Origin: JBDTVS01 sp040007095
Lineage (GTDB): Bacteria > Acidobacteriota > Vicinamibacteria > Vicinamibacterales > CAVVIG01
Length of the DNA stretch: 55,727 nt
NCBI GenBank assembly: GCA_040007095.1
Contig: JBDTVS010000242.1
Location: 1-55,727, forward strand
Direction: 5' to 3'
In this document: in pieces, positions 25,936-34,859 of the stretch
How positions within the stretch are numbered: the stretch's first letter is position 1
Layout of the letters: every line of letters starts with the position of its first letter
Notes under the pieces: generated by a model
What the model saw: the letters and a program-made list of their open reading frames with translations, nothing else
Database searches by the model: none
Told to the model about the DNA's origin: nothing
Program-made: the position numbers and the translations under genes

Positions 25936-26904
25936 ATGTCAGCTGTGAAGATTCTTCGCGTCGGGCTCGCGGTGGCGTTCTGCGGCGCGGTGGCCGCTTC
26001 CGTTCGGGCGCAGGCACCGCCGGCGCCGCCGCCGATCACGATGAAGCAGTTGAAGCCCGATGTGTGGGTGGGCCTTGGCGGGGCGGGCGGCAACAGCACG
26101 ATCATCATCGGCAAAACCGGCGTGATTGTCGTCGACGCCAAGCAGACCGAGGCCGGTGCGAAGGATCTGCTCGCTGAAATCGCCAAGATCACGCCGAAGC
26201 CCGTGACGACGGCGATCATCACGCACAGCGATGGCGATCACGTGAACGGGTTGGTGGCATTTCCCGCCGGGACCAAGATCATCGCGCACGAGGGGAACAA
26301 GAAGGAGCAGGAGGCGGCGCTGGCCGCCGGCGGTCGTGGCGCTCCGCCCGCCGACAAGCTGCCGAACCAGGTCGTGACGAAGAAAAAGGAATCGATCACG
26401 ATCGACGGCGTGAAGCTCGAGTTGTATCACTTCGCGCCGGCGCACACGAGCGGCGATCTGATCGTCTATCAGCCCGGTCCAAAGATCGTGTCGACCGGCG
26501 ACATCGTCGTCACCAATCGTGCCGACGACAATCCGAATATTCATTTCGAGAAGAACGGCTCGACCGAGGGCTGGCTGACGAACGTGAAGGGGATGATCGC
26601 GCTCAAGGCCGACACCTACGTGACCGGTCACGGCGATCTGTTGACCGCCGCCGATCTTCAGCGGAAGCTGACCGCGACGACCGAGCGGCGCAACAAGATC
26701 GCGGCGATGGTGAAGGAAGGCAAGACGCTCGACGAGATCAAAGCCGCGCTGCCTGATGCGCCGGCTCCGGGGGCGCCTGTCCGCGGGGCGGGCGCCCGCG
26801 GTGGCGCACCGGGCGCGGGCGGGGCCGGCGGCGGCCGCGGCGGGCCTCCCGCGTTGACCTTTGTCGAAACGGCGTACCAGGAGCTGACCAAGGGCAAGAA
26901 GTAG
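25936..26904 (+). CDS. Exported MBL-fold protein with HxDxDH motif
   Basis: A 322-residue protein. The ATG at 25936 is chosen because GAGGAGAGG precedes it; an in-frame ATG 15 bases upstream would place that site inside the gene. The signal peptide is about 1-26 (VRAQAP). Core motifs are IVVDAKQTE, THSDGDH (H97, D99, D101, H102), APAHTSGD, STGDIVV and TGHGDLL. The second His of HxHxDH is Asp. A Gly/Ala-rich low-complexity segment (about 275-305) precedes the C-terminal helix. The late metal-binding His residues are retained, so metal binding is likely. The substrate is unknown. Confidence 0.85.
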   Translation: MSAVKILRVGLAVAFCGAVAASVRAQAPPAPPPITMKQLKPDVWVGLGGAGGNSTIIIGKTGVIVVDAKQTEAGAKDLLAEIAKITPKPVTTAIITHSDGDHVNGLVAFPAGTKIIAHEGNKKEQEAALAAGGRGAPPADKLPNQVVTKKKESITIDGVKLELYHFAPAHTSGDLIVYQPGPKIVSTGDIVVTNRADDNPNIHFEKNGSTEGWLTNVKGMIALKADTYVTGHGDLLTAADLQRKLTATTERRNKIAAMVKEGKTLDEIKAALPDAPAPGAPVRGAGARGGAPGAGGAGGGRGGPPALTFVETAYQELTKGKK

Positions 26905-26987
26905 CGGCGAACGAGCTGTCCTTGCCAAAATTTAATCTCGAGGCGTTAGAGTCTCCGACGCGCTGACGCAGTGCGCCAAACCACATC

Positions 26988-27776
26988 ATGCATCGCATCG
27001 TTTCCGCGTTCTTGCTGTTGTTCTCGTTCTGGGATCGCCCCTCCCAGCCCGCTCCCACGCTCCGCGTGTTGACTTACAACATCCATCATGGCGAAGGCAC
27101 CGACGGCCGCTTCGATTTGCCGCGGCTCGCCGACGTGGTGACGAGCGTCCACCCGGACCTGGTGGCCTTGCAGGAAGTCGATCAAGGCACGGAGCGGGCG
27201 AGTGGCGTGAACGAGCTGACAGAGCTTGCGCGCCTGACGGACATGCATCCGGCGTTTGGCAAGGCCATGGACTATCGAGGCGGGGAGTACGGGGTGGCCG
27301 TGCTCTCGCGCTGGCCGTTGTTACGCACTCACAACGAGTCGCTCCCGAGCTTCCCGGACCGCGAGCCGCGGACGGCGCTGACGGTGGAGGTGGACGCCGG
27401 TAAGGGCGGCCCGCTCATCGAGTTCACCTGCACCCATCTCGATCAGACCCGCGAACCCGAAAACCGATTGGTCCAGGCTCGCTATCTCAACACGCGGCTG
27501 GTGCGTGAGGATGGCCAGGCGACGATCCTCGCCGGCGACCTCAACTCCCGACCGAGCACGGAGGTCATGGACCTGTTCGACCAACGCTGGACCAATCCGC
27601 CCGCCGCCGATCCGTCGCCGATCTCCCCGAGCGGACGACCGCGCCTACGCGTCGACTACGTGCTGATTCGACCCGCCGCGACCTGGCGCGTCATCGAATC
27701 GAGAATCATCGACGAGCCCGTGGCCTCCGATCACCGGCCGCTGTTGGTCGTGCTGGAGTGGGCGGGCCCGCGCTGA
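26988..27776 (+). CDS. Endonuclease/exonuclease/phosphatase-fold protein
   Basis: A 262-residue EEP-fold metal-dependent phosphodiesterase or phosphatase. All signature blocks are visible: LTYNIHHG (Asn), LQEVDQG (metal-binding Glu), GDLNSRPS (Asp/Asn) and SDHRPLL (catalytic Asp-His). A hydrophobic N-terminus (about 3-14) suggests export or membrane anchoring. Members act on nucleic acids, inositol phosphates or sphingomyelin; the exported forms with LTYNIHHGxG are generally uncharacterised. It stands 83 bp after the MBL gene on the same strand, possibly one transcript. Confidence 0.9.
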   Translation: MHRIVSAFLLLFSFWDRPSQPAPTLRVLTYNIHHGEGTDGRFDLPRLADVVTSVHPDLVALQEVDQGTERASGVNELTELARLTDMHPAFGKAMDYRGGEYGVAVLSRWPLLRTHNESLPSFPDREPRTALTVEVDAGKGGPLIEFTCTHLDQTREPENRLVQARYLNTRLVREDGQATILAGDLNSRPSTEVMDLFDQRWTNPPAADPSPISPSGRPRLRVDYVLIRPAATWRVIESRIIDEPVASDHRPLLVVLEWAGPR

Positions 27777-27907
27777 CTTTCTCCTCTCCGGCGCGTGCAC
27801 GGATACATGCCGCGCACGTGGCGCGGAGCGCAGCCAGGCCCGCGCGAGCCGCATCCGTTCACGCTGCCATCGATCTAGTGCGGCGTCTCATGCCGCCTCC
27901 GCGCACG

Positions 27908-28158
27908 TCATGGTTGTGCTCGGTGCTGATCGACGAATGGATATTCGGCCAGATAGTGGGAGAGCGCTCGAGGGCTGATGCCCATCAGCTTGGCGGCCTG
28001 TCGCTTGATCGTCGACAGCTCGAGCGCACGCCAAAGGTCTCGCACTCGATTGTCCCGCGTCCACGAACTGACGCCGCTCGGTTGGTGGCCGCAATCACGC
28101 GCACGTCCACGTGCTCGGTGCGTTCCGCGCGAGCGGCTCGACTTCGCGCTCCCTTCAC
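27908..28158 (-). pseudogene. Collapsed copy of a sigma-54 activator gene
   Basis: Three separate pieces of the 827-1849 gene are recognisable in order. First, the ribosome binding site and GTG start (GGAGGATTTGTGAA, GTG at 28158). Second, AERTEHVDVRVIAATN, encoded near 28080-28130. Third, the C-terminal WRALELS..KRQAAKLMGISPRALSHYL..YPFVDQ, ending at the stop at 27908. Everything between, including Walker A, the GAFTGA loop and the central AAA+ helices, is gone, and the second and third pieces are joined through non-homologous codons. About 84 codons remain where 340 would be expected. I interpret it as a paralogue reduced by at least two internal deletions. Confidence 0.82.
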
Positions 28159-28310
28159 AAATCCTCCTCCCGAACTCCAGACCGATCCGACGAACCGGCA
28201 GATCGCCGTCATGAAAGAGTGTGGCGCGGGAGGAGGTGGGCGACCACCGACAGCGCCCGCACAACACTCGTACGACGCCCGTGCAAGCACGGCAGTAAGA
28301 TGAACTGCCC

Positions 28311-28664
28311 ATGAAACGTGGCGCCCCCGGGTCATTTGCCGCGCACCTGAAAGAGCTTCGCGAAGCCGCGGGCTTCACTCATGAGGAGCTCGCGACGATT
28401 GCGGGCCTGTCGGTGCATGCCGTCAGCGCGCTGGAGCGCGGCGAACGACGAAGGCCCCATGTCGAGACCGTGCGTGCGTTGTCCGCGGCGCTGGATCTGA
28501 GCGGTGCGACTCGCGACGCACTCGTGGGCAGCGCGCGGGCGCCCGCTCACGACGCGGCGATCGACGAACTGGTGATGTTCGTCGGCGGCTTGGATAATTT
28601 GTGGAAAGAGGAGACTGTCAATGGCGCAGGGAGCGACGACTATCACGGGAGACGGGACGTTTGA
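28311..28664 (+). CDS. XRE-family helix-turn-helix protein
   Basis: A 117-residue protein whose residues about 8-72 form an XRE DNA-binding domain: SFAAHLKELREAAGFTHEELATIAGLS..AVSALERGERRRPHVETVRALSAAL. This form is familiar as the N-terminal domain of large AAA+/TPR regulators, but here it stands alone. The last 15 codons overlap the start of the downstream hydrolase gene by 44 bases in another frame, indicating translational coupling. It probably controls that hydrolase or its own transcript. The ribosome binding site is weak. The Arg/Asp-rich C-terminus encoded in the overlap is unlikely to be structured. Confidence 0.82.
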   Translation: MKRGAPGSFAAHLKELREAAGFTHEELATIAGLSVHAVSALERGERRRPHVETVRALSAALDLSGATRDALVGSARAPAHDAAIDELVMFVGGLDNLWKEETVNGAGSDDYHGRRDV

Positions 28665-29478
28665 AAGCGCGGGCGGGCTGAACATTTTCTTCCGGTGGTG
28701 GCGTCCGGCCGGCACGCCCCGCGGCGTGGTCGTCATCGTTCCCGGCTTCAACTCCCACAGTGCGTACTATGCGTGGGTCGCCGAGCAATTCGTGGCCGAC
28801 GGTCTCGCCGTGTACGCGTTGGACCTGCGGGGCCGCGGCAAGTCGGATGGCGAGCGCTTCTATGTTCAGCAGTTCGAGGACTATGTCAGCGACGTGGCCG
28901 GGTTCGTGACCCTGGCGAAATCGCGGGAACCGGGCGTTCCGGCATTCCTGCTCGGTCACAGCGCCGGGGGAGTGGTCGCGTGCGCCTACACCATCGACCA
29001 TCAGGCGGAGCTCGCGGGATTGATCTGCGAGAGCTTCGCCTTCCAGGTGCCCGCGCCAGACTTCGCGCTCGCCGTCCTGAAGGGCCTCAGTCACATCGCA
29101 CCCCATGCCCACGTACTGCGCCTCAAGAACGAGGATTTCTCTCGTGATCCGAAGGTGGTCGCCGCGATGAACGCCGACCCGCTCATCGCCCACGAGACGC
29201 AACCGACGCAGACCGTGGCGGCGATGGTTCGCGCCGACGAGCGGCTGAAGACCGAGTTTCCACGCATCACGCTGCCGGTGCTCATTCTTCACGGCACAGA
29301 GGACAAGGCCACCAGGCCGAGCGGCAGTCAGCTTTTTTACGACACGGCCGGCTCCACGGACAAGACGCTGAAGCTCTACGAGGGGCACTTTCACGATCTG
29401 CTCAACGATCTCGACAAGGAGGTCGTGATGGCGGACATCGCCGGCTGGATCAACGCGCGTCTGTCCGCGGCGCGATGA
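28621..29478 (+). CDS. Alpha/beta hydrolase, monoacylglycerol-lipase-like
   Basis: A 285-residue cytosolic serine hydrolase. Features: oxyanion region VVIVPGFNSHSAYY, YALDLRGRGKSDG, nucleophile elbow GHSAGG, acid LHGTEDKATRP and catalytic His in EGHFHDLLND. This combination matches the serine aminopeptidase S33/monoacylglycerol lipase group, acting on acyl esters. It has no signal peptide. The start codon lies inside the XRE gene. A second alpha/beta hydrolase follows 28 bp downstream, so the three genes probably form an operon. Confidence 0.9.
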   Translation: MAQGATTITGDGTFESAGGLNIFFRWWRPAGTPRGVVVIVPGFNSHSAYYAWVAEQFVADGLAVYALDLRGRGKSDGERFYVQQFEDYVSDVAGFVTLAKSREPGVPAFLLGHSAGGVVACAYTIDHQAELAGLICESFAFQVPAPDFALAVLKGLSHIAPHAHVLRLKNEDFSRDPKVVAAMNADPLIAHETQPTQTVAAMVRADERLKTEFPRITLPVLILHGTEDKATRPSGSQLFYDTAGSTDKTLKLYEGHFHDLLNDLDKEVVMADIAGWINARLSAAR

Positions 29479-29506
29479 GACCGACGCGGGGTCCTAAGGA
29501 GAGGTG

Positions 29507-30388
29507 ATGACGCCGAAATCGATCGAGGGGATTGCCGTGCGGAGCGCGGAGGCAGACGGAGTAGCGCTTCAGTACCTCGCCGCCGGCAGTGGCCCGGCGG
29601 TCGTGTTGTTGCACGGATACGCCGAGACGTCGCGGATGTGGCGGCCGCTGATTCCGCAACTCGCGTCGGCGTTCACGGTCATTGCCCCCGACCTGCCGGG
29701 TATCGGCGGATCGGGCATTCCCAAGGACGGATTGGACATGACGCGGGCGGCGCGCCGGGTGCACGCGCTGGTGAAAGGACTGGGGATCGAGAACGCGAGA
29801 GTGGTGGGGCACGACATCGGGTTGATGGTCGCGTACGCCTACGCCGCGCAGTTCCCGGCCGAGGTGGAGAAACTGGTGCTCATGGACGCGTTCCTGCCGG
29901 GCGTGGACGGCTGGGAGTCGATCTACAACAATCCAGCCATCTGGCACTTTCGCTTCAACGGTCCGACGCCGGAAGCCCTGGTCAAAGGTCGCGAGCGGAC
30001 CTATTTCGAGCATTTCTGGAACGACTTCGCGGCCGACAGCCAGCGGTCGATTCCCGAAGCGGATCGGCAGGCCTATACGGCCGCATACGCGCGCCCGGGG
30101 CGCATGCGTGCGGCGTGGGCGTATTTCGTGTCGTTTCCGCAAGCCGCAAAGGACTTCGCGCAGCTATCTCGAACGATGCTCGAGATGCCGGTTCTTTCAA
30201 TCGGCGGCGACAAGGCGAACGGGAGCGCCCTGGCAAGGCAGGTGAAATTGGTCGCCTCGCACGCGGCGTCTGTCATCCTGCCGGACACGGGGCACTGGGT
30301 CATGGAGGAGCGCCCGCAGGAGACGGCCGGCGCCCTCCTAGATTTCTTGGGCGCGGCGCTGCCGCCCGCCGCTCCACCTCTGCCTTGA
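29507..30388 (+). CDS. Alpha/beta hydrolase, epoxide hydrolase/dehalogenase-like
   Basis: A 293-residue protein. The ATG at 29507 follows AGGAGAGG; a GTG immediately before it is in frame but too close to the site. Motifs: VLLHGYAETSRMW, PDLPGIGGSG, nucleophile elbow GHDIGLMVAYAYA with Asp as nucleophile, a helical cap with two Trp/Tyr-rich segments, and the C-terminal PDTGHWVMEERP His. The Asp nucleophile points to epoxide hydrolase, fluoroacetate or haloalkane dehalogenase rather than a lipase. The substrate cannot be decided. It is the third gene of the XRE-hydrolase cluster. Confidence 0.9.
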   Translation: MTPKSIEGIAVRSAEADGVALQYLAAGSGPAVVLLHGYAETSRMWRPLIPQLASAFTVIAPDLPGIGGSGIPKDGLDMTRAARRVHALVKGLGIENARVVGHDIGLMVAYAYAAQFPAEVEKLVLMDAFLPGVDGWESIYNNPAIWHFRFNGPTPEALVKGRERTYFEHFWNDFAADSQRSIPEADRQAYTAAYARPGRMRAAWAYFVSFPQAAKDFAQLSRTMLEMPVLSIGGDKANGSALARQVKLVASHAASVILPDTGHWVMEERPQETAGALLDFLGAALPPAAPPLP

Positions 30389-30640
30389 CCATCAACCTCA
30401 GCCAATGACTCCGATTTGACGGCGATTTGAGGGTATCGGGGCTGCCGATCCCCCTAAAATCAGTGAGGCGATCAGGGCAACTATCTTTCACTACGACGCC
30501 AACGAACGGTGTAATATCCCCCTGATCGGAATTGGGCCGGATGCAAGTCCGCGTACGCAGGCCTGCGTTTGCCGGCGCCCAGGTCGAGTTTCCGTGGTCG
30601 TCTGCTCGCTGTCCGTCGAATTCCAAGAGGTGGGGTCAAG

Positions 30641-32308
30641 ATGCGCACCCGACAGATTTTCAAATGGCTGCTGACATCGCTGTTGCCAGTCGTCATCCTG
30701 TTTCCTGTCATCATCGGACACGCCGCGGGCGATCCTCCGCTGGTGGTGGCTGCGAAGGACGATGACCTGCAGGCGGTCCGCACGCTGCTTTCGAGCCGCG
30801 CGAATGTGAACGAGTCCGCGCGCGATGGATCAACGGCGCTGTTGTGGGCGGCATACCATTCCAACCTCGAGATGGCGCGCGCGCTCATCGCGGCGGTTGC
30901 TCCCGTGAATACGCCAAATCATTACGGCATCACGCCGCTGCTTCAGGCGAGCCGCTCCGGTGATGCGCCGCTCATCGCGGCACTGTTGAAGGCAGGGGCC
31001 GACCCCGCGTTGAGGCATCCGGACGGTGAAACGCCGTTGATGGCCGCCTCCCGCACCGGCCATCTCGACGCCGTGCAACTGCTGCTCACTGCGGGCGCGA
31101 ACGTCAATGCGGCCGACAGCTACCAGCAACAGACGGCGCTGATGTGGGCGGCGTCTGAAGGCCATGCGGACGTCATCAAGGTGCTGCTCGGGGCGGGCGC
31201 GGATCCGAATCGCAAGGCGCACCTCACCGGCATCGACGAGCGCAAGCACGCCGATCATCCGACTGGCGGGTTCACCGCCTTGATGTTTGCCTCGCGCAAC
31301 GGGCACGAGGAAGCGGTTGAGGCCCTCGTCAAGAGCGGCGCGGATCCGAAGCTGACCAACGGCGACGGTCTCACGGCGACGATGATCGCCATTGTCAACG
31401 ATCGTCTCGACCTCGCGTACAAGCTCGTCGAACTCGGCGCCGACCCGAACGACGGCTCGTTGTACTTCGCGGTCGACATGCACGATGCGACGACGGACAT
31501 GCGCGCTCACGATGGGTCGAGACTGCGCTCGACGTTCCAGAACAAGTTGACCGCGCTTGACCTCGTCAAGAAGCTATTGGATCGCGGCGCGGATGCGAAC
31601 AAGGCGTTCGTCGGCCAGTTGCACTCCACGACGCTCTGCTGCGACCCGGAACAGAACGCCTCGCCGTTCTATCGGGCGGCGCAGGCATCTGACGTCGAGG
31701 TGCTGAAGCTGATGATGGCGCACGGCGCCAAAGTCGAATGGAGTCCGACCGAGGTCAAGAAAGAGAAGAAAGAAGGAGCCGGAGGCCGCGGGAACCCCAA
31801 CGTGGGCAAGACTCCCCTGATGGTGGCCATGACAGGCGGTCGGGGCGCGGCGTTCGCTGCTGGCCCGGGATTCGGTCGTCTCGGCCCGCCGCCGTTCCGC
31901 GAGGCGTCGAATCGTGAGCCGGCCGACGCGATCAAGGTGCTGTTGGCAGCCGGGGCGGACCCGAACGTCAAAGCGCCGGACGGAGCGACGCCGCTGCATC
32001 AGGCGGTGCAGGCGCGACAAGTCGAGATCATCCGCTCGTTGGCCGGGGCGGGCGCGAAGCTGGACGCCACCAACAAGGACAACCTCACGCCGCTGCTCCT
32101 GGCTGAAAAGCCGGAGCCGCCGCCACCGCCGGGCAACAACAACGATCCGGACACGTACAAGCCGAAGCGGGACACGCGCGAGGCGGTCATCGCGGCCGTG
32201 CGGGAACTGATGCATCTGGGGCCGAATGACCCCGCCCCCGTGCCGCCGGCGCCCGACAAGGATAAGAACAAAGACGGCGAGAAGTCCGACGACGTGGGGG
32301 CGCCATGA
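30641..32308 (+). CDS. Exported ankyrin-repeat protein, first gene of the DUF1592/DUF1552 operon
   Basis: A 555-residue protein from the ATG at 30641, preceded by AAGAGGTGGGG. A strong hydrophobic segment (about 7-29) is a signal peptide or anchor. Two ankyrin arrays follow: about 35-290 (repeats with GSTALLWAAYHSN, GETPLMAASRTGH, TALMWAASEGH) and about 440-500 (GATPLHQAVQARQ), separated by a region that contains a CC pair and a Lys/Gly-rich stretch. The tail is Lys/Asp-rich. Ankyrin arrays bind proteins, so it may scaffold the two downstream products. Its stop overlaps the next start as ATGA (32305-32308). The 252-bp upstream region shows no clear promoter to me. Confidence 0.88.
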   Translation: MRTRQIFKWLLTSLLPVVILFPVIIGHAAGDPPLVVAAKDDDLQAVRTLLSSRANVNESARDGSTALLWAAYHSNLEMARALIAAVAPVNTPNHYGITPLLQASRSGDAPLIAALLKAGADPALRHPDGETPLMAASRTGHLDAVQLLLTAGANVNAADSYQQQTALMWAASEGHADVIKVLLGAGADPNRKAHLTGIDERKHADHPTGGFTALMFASRNGHEEAVEALVKSGADPKLTNGDGLTATMIAIVNDRLDLAYKLVELGADPNDGSLYFAVDMHDATTDMRAHDGSRLRSTFQNKLTALDLVKKLLDRGADANKAFVGQLHSTTLCCDPEQNASPFYRAAQASDVEVLKLMMAHGAKVEWSPTEVKKEKKEGAGGRGNPNVGKTPLMVAMTGGRGAAFAAGPGFGRLGPPPFREASNREPADAIKVLLAAGADPNVKAPDGATPLHQAVQARQVEIIRSLAGAGAKLDATNKDNLTPLLLAEKPEPPPPPGNNNDPDTYKPKRDTREAVIAAVRELMHLGPNDPAPVPPAPDKDKNKDGEKSDDVGAP

Positions 32309-34857
32309 ACAGGCTGCTGACGGGCGCCGCGCTCGTCTGGGTCGGTACGGCGGTCGTGTTGGGGCAGACAGGGAACGGCACGCGCCCGTTGTCTCAAGGC
32401 CAGTCGCCCCGCCCTCGCGCGGAACCGGCGGTGAATCGAGCCCAAGCGACGGCGGCAGTCGGGAATCCGCAATCTCCTGCGCTGGCGGCTGAGGCCACCA
32501 AGTATCGTGCGTGGCTGAACAAGAACTGTGTAGGCTGCCATAACAGCCGCACGGCGTCGCCCCCCGACGCGCCGGTGAACCTCGAGTCGGCCAGTCTCGA
32601 CGATGTGCTGCCGCAGGCCGAAACCTGGGAGCGGGTGCTTCGCAAGCTTGGCGCGCGTGCGATGCCGCCCCAGGGCGTGCCGCATCCGACCGAGGGCGAG
32701 TACGTGGGCTTCACGAACTGGCTCTCGGGGTCGCTCGATCGTGCCTGGGAAGGGCGCAACACGCCCGGCCGATACGTGGTGCACCGGTTGAATCGCAGCG
32801 AATACGCCAACGTGATTCGCGATCTGCTGGCGCTCGATATCGACTTCAGCGAGTTGCTGCCGAGCGACGGCGCCAACTATGGATTCGACAACATTGCCGC
32901 CTCCTTGAAAACGTCGCCACTGCTGCTCGAGCGATACGTTGCCGTGGCGCAGCGCATCAGCGCCATGGCCGTGGGCGACCGGGACGTGCGGCCTGGGACG
33001 ACAGAGTACTCAATCGGCCGGGAGTTTACCCAGTTTCGACATATCGACGGCCTGCCCCTCGGGACGCGCGGCGGCACCGTGATCCGGCATGTGTTTCCGG
33101 CTGATGGGGAGTACAAGCTCTCCGGACGTCTGGTCAGGGGCGTGGAAGAAGGGTATGCCGGCGTGGAGGGGAACGACCAGCCGCACACCTTCATCATCAC
33201 GATTGACGGTGCCGAGGTGTATACCGCGCAGGTCGGCGGGCTCAAGGATCACGAGGTCCAGGCGAAGGACATGAACGAGGCGCGCGTGTTGATCGACGCG
33301 CGGATGACTGGTCGCGTCCCCGTCACCGCGGGTCCCCACGAAGTGGGTTTCACGTGGAAAGAGAGACCGTTCGAGCGGCAGGATGTCTGGCAGCCCTCGC
33401 TGCGCGACAGTCAGGAAGTCCACATGATTGCCGGCCTGCCGCGGTTGAAGACCGTCGGCGTCGAAGGCCCTTACAACGTGAAAGGCATCAGCAACACGCC
33501 AAGCCGTGAGCGCCTGTTCGTGTGCCGGCCGGCATCGGCCGCTGAAGAGCCTCTGTGCGCGGAGAAGATTCTCGCGAATCTCGCGAGGCGCGCCTACCGG
33601 CGGCCCGTGACGGCGGCCGACGTCGAGGCGCCGATCGCGTTCTACAAGCAGACGCGTGAGAACGGCCGCGACTTCGACGCCGGCATTCGCGGCGGGGTGG
33701 CGCGCATCCTGTCGAGCCCGTCGTTCCTGTATCGAATCGAACGCGACCCAGCCGCCATCCGGCCGGGCGCCGCGCATGCCGTCAGCGACCTGGAACTCGC
33801 GTCACGCCTGTCGTTCTTTCTCTGGAGCAGCATTCCGGACGAGAAGCTGCTGACGATTGCCGCGGCCGGCCGCCTTCGAGAGCCGGGCATGCTCGCCACG
33901 CAGGTGCGCCGCATGATTGCGGACGACCGCGCCGATGCCCTGGTCAGCAATTTCACCGGTCAATGGCTGCAGCTGCGCAACCTGGAATCGAAGGTCTCGC
34001 CGGATCTGCTGCTGTTCCCCGATTTCGACGACAACACCCGGAAGGCGTTCCGCCGCGAGACCGAGCTGTTCTTCGCGCACATCATGCGCGAGAACCGCAG
34101 CGCGCTGGAACTATTGAGCGCCGACTACACGTTCCTGAACGAGCGGCTGTCCAAGCACTACGGCATCCCCGGCGTCTACGGCGAGCGCTTCCGCCAGGTG
34201 AAGTTGACCGATCCCAACCGGCGCGGGTTGCTGGGCCAGGGCAGTATTCTGTCGCTGACCTCGGTGGCGACCAGAACCTCGCCCGTGTTTCGCGGCAAGT
34301 TCATCCTGACCACGTTCCTCAACACGCCGCCGACGCCGCCGCCGCCCGACGTGCCGACCCTCGAGGAAAGCGCCAAGGGTGCGACCACTGCGCCCAAGAC
34401 GGTCCGGGAACAGCTGGAGCTGCATCGCAAGAACGCGCCCTGCACGTCCTGCCATCGCATCATCGATCCGCCGGGTTTTGCGCTCGAGAATTTCAATTCG
34501 GTCGGGCAGTGGCGCGACAAGGGCGTCGATGGGGCGCCGCTCGACACCGCCGGCGTGTTGGCGGACGGGCGCAAGGTCGATGGGCCTGCGGCGCTGCGCG
34601 AGGCCATCCTGAGCCGGCCTGACGCGTTCGTGTCGACCCTGACCGAGCGGATCCTGACCTACGCCCTGGGCCGCGGCGTCGAAGCGGCCGACATGCCGGT
34701 CGTTCGGCGCATCGTGAAGAAGGCGGCGCAGAACGACTATCGTTTCGCGTCAATTGTCATGGGCATCGTCGAGAGCGCGCCGTTCCAGATGCGCACCAAA
34801 CTGGAGCCGGCCGAAACCGTCAACAGCGTCACCCGAGCACAAGTGGAGCAGCCATAG
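32305..34857 (+). CDS. Exported c-haem protein, DUF1587/1595/1592/1588/1585 architecture
   Basis: An 850-residue protein with a signal peptide (1 to about 20). An N-terminal planctomycete-type haem motif CVGCH (C75, C78, H79) sits in a cytochrome-c-like domain with RAMPPQGVPHPT. Next are the DUF1587 segment HRLNRSEYANVIRDLLALD (about 155), the carbohydrate-binding-like region, DUF1592 (LASRLSFFLWSSIPD) and DUF1588 with a second CxxCH (C713, C716, H717 in CTSCHRIIDPPG). DUF1585 closes it. Function is unproven; such proteins are thought to act in the periplasm, perhaps in polymer oxidation. It overlaps the ankyrin gene and ends 2 bp before the DUF1552 gene, so the three are certainly co-transcribed. 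Confidence 0.92.
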   Translation: MNRLLTGAALVWVGTAVVLGQTGNGTRPLSQGQSPRPRAEPAVNRAQATAAVGNPQSPALAAEATKYRAWLNKNCVGCHNSRTASPPDAPVNLESASLDDVLPQAETWERVLRKLGARAMPPQGVPHPTEGEYVGFTNWLSGSLDRAWEGRNTPGRYVVHRLNRSEYANVIRDLLALDIDFSELLPSDGANYGFDNIAASLKTSPLLLERYVAVAQRISAMAVGDRDVRPGTTEYSIGREFTQFRHIDGLPLGTRGGTVIRHVFPADGEYKLSGRLVRGVEEGYAGVEGNDQPHTFIITIDGAEVYTAQVGGLKDHEVQAKDMNEARVLIDARMTGRVPVTAGPHEVGFTWKERPFERQDVWQPSLRDSQEVHMIAGLPRLKTVGVEGPYNVKGISNTPSRERLFVCRPASAAEEPLCAEKILANLARRAYRRPVTAADVEAPIAFYKQTRENGRDFDAGIRGGVARILSSPSFLYRIERDPAAIRPGAAHAVSDLELASRLSFFLWSSIPDEKLLTIAAAGRLREPGMLATQVRRMIADDRADALVSNFTGQWLQLRNLESKVSPDLLLFPDFDDNTRKAFRRETELFFAHIMRENRSALELLSADYTFLNERLSKHYGIPGVYGERFRQVKLTDPNRRGLLGQGSILSLTSVATRTSPVFRGKFILTTFLNTPPTPPPPDVPTLEESAKGATTAPKTVREQLELHRKNAPCTSCHRIIDPPGFALENFNSVGQWRDKGVDGAPLDTAGVLADGRKVDGPAALREAILSRPDAFVSTLTERILTYALGRGVEAADMPVVRRIVKKAAQNDYRFASIVMGIVESAPFQMRTKLEPAETVNSVTRAQVEQP

Positions 34858-34859
34858 CC

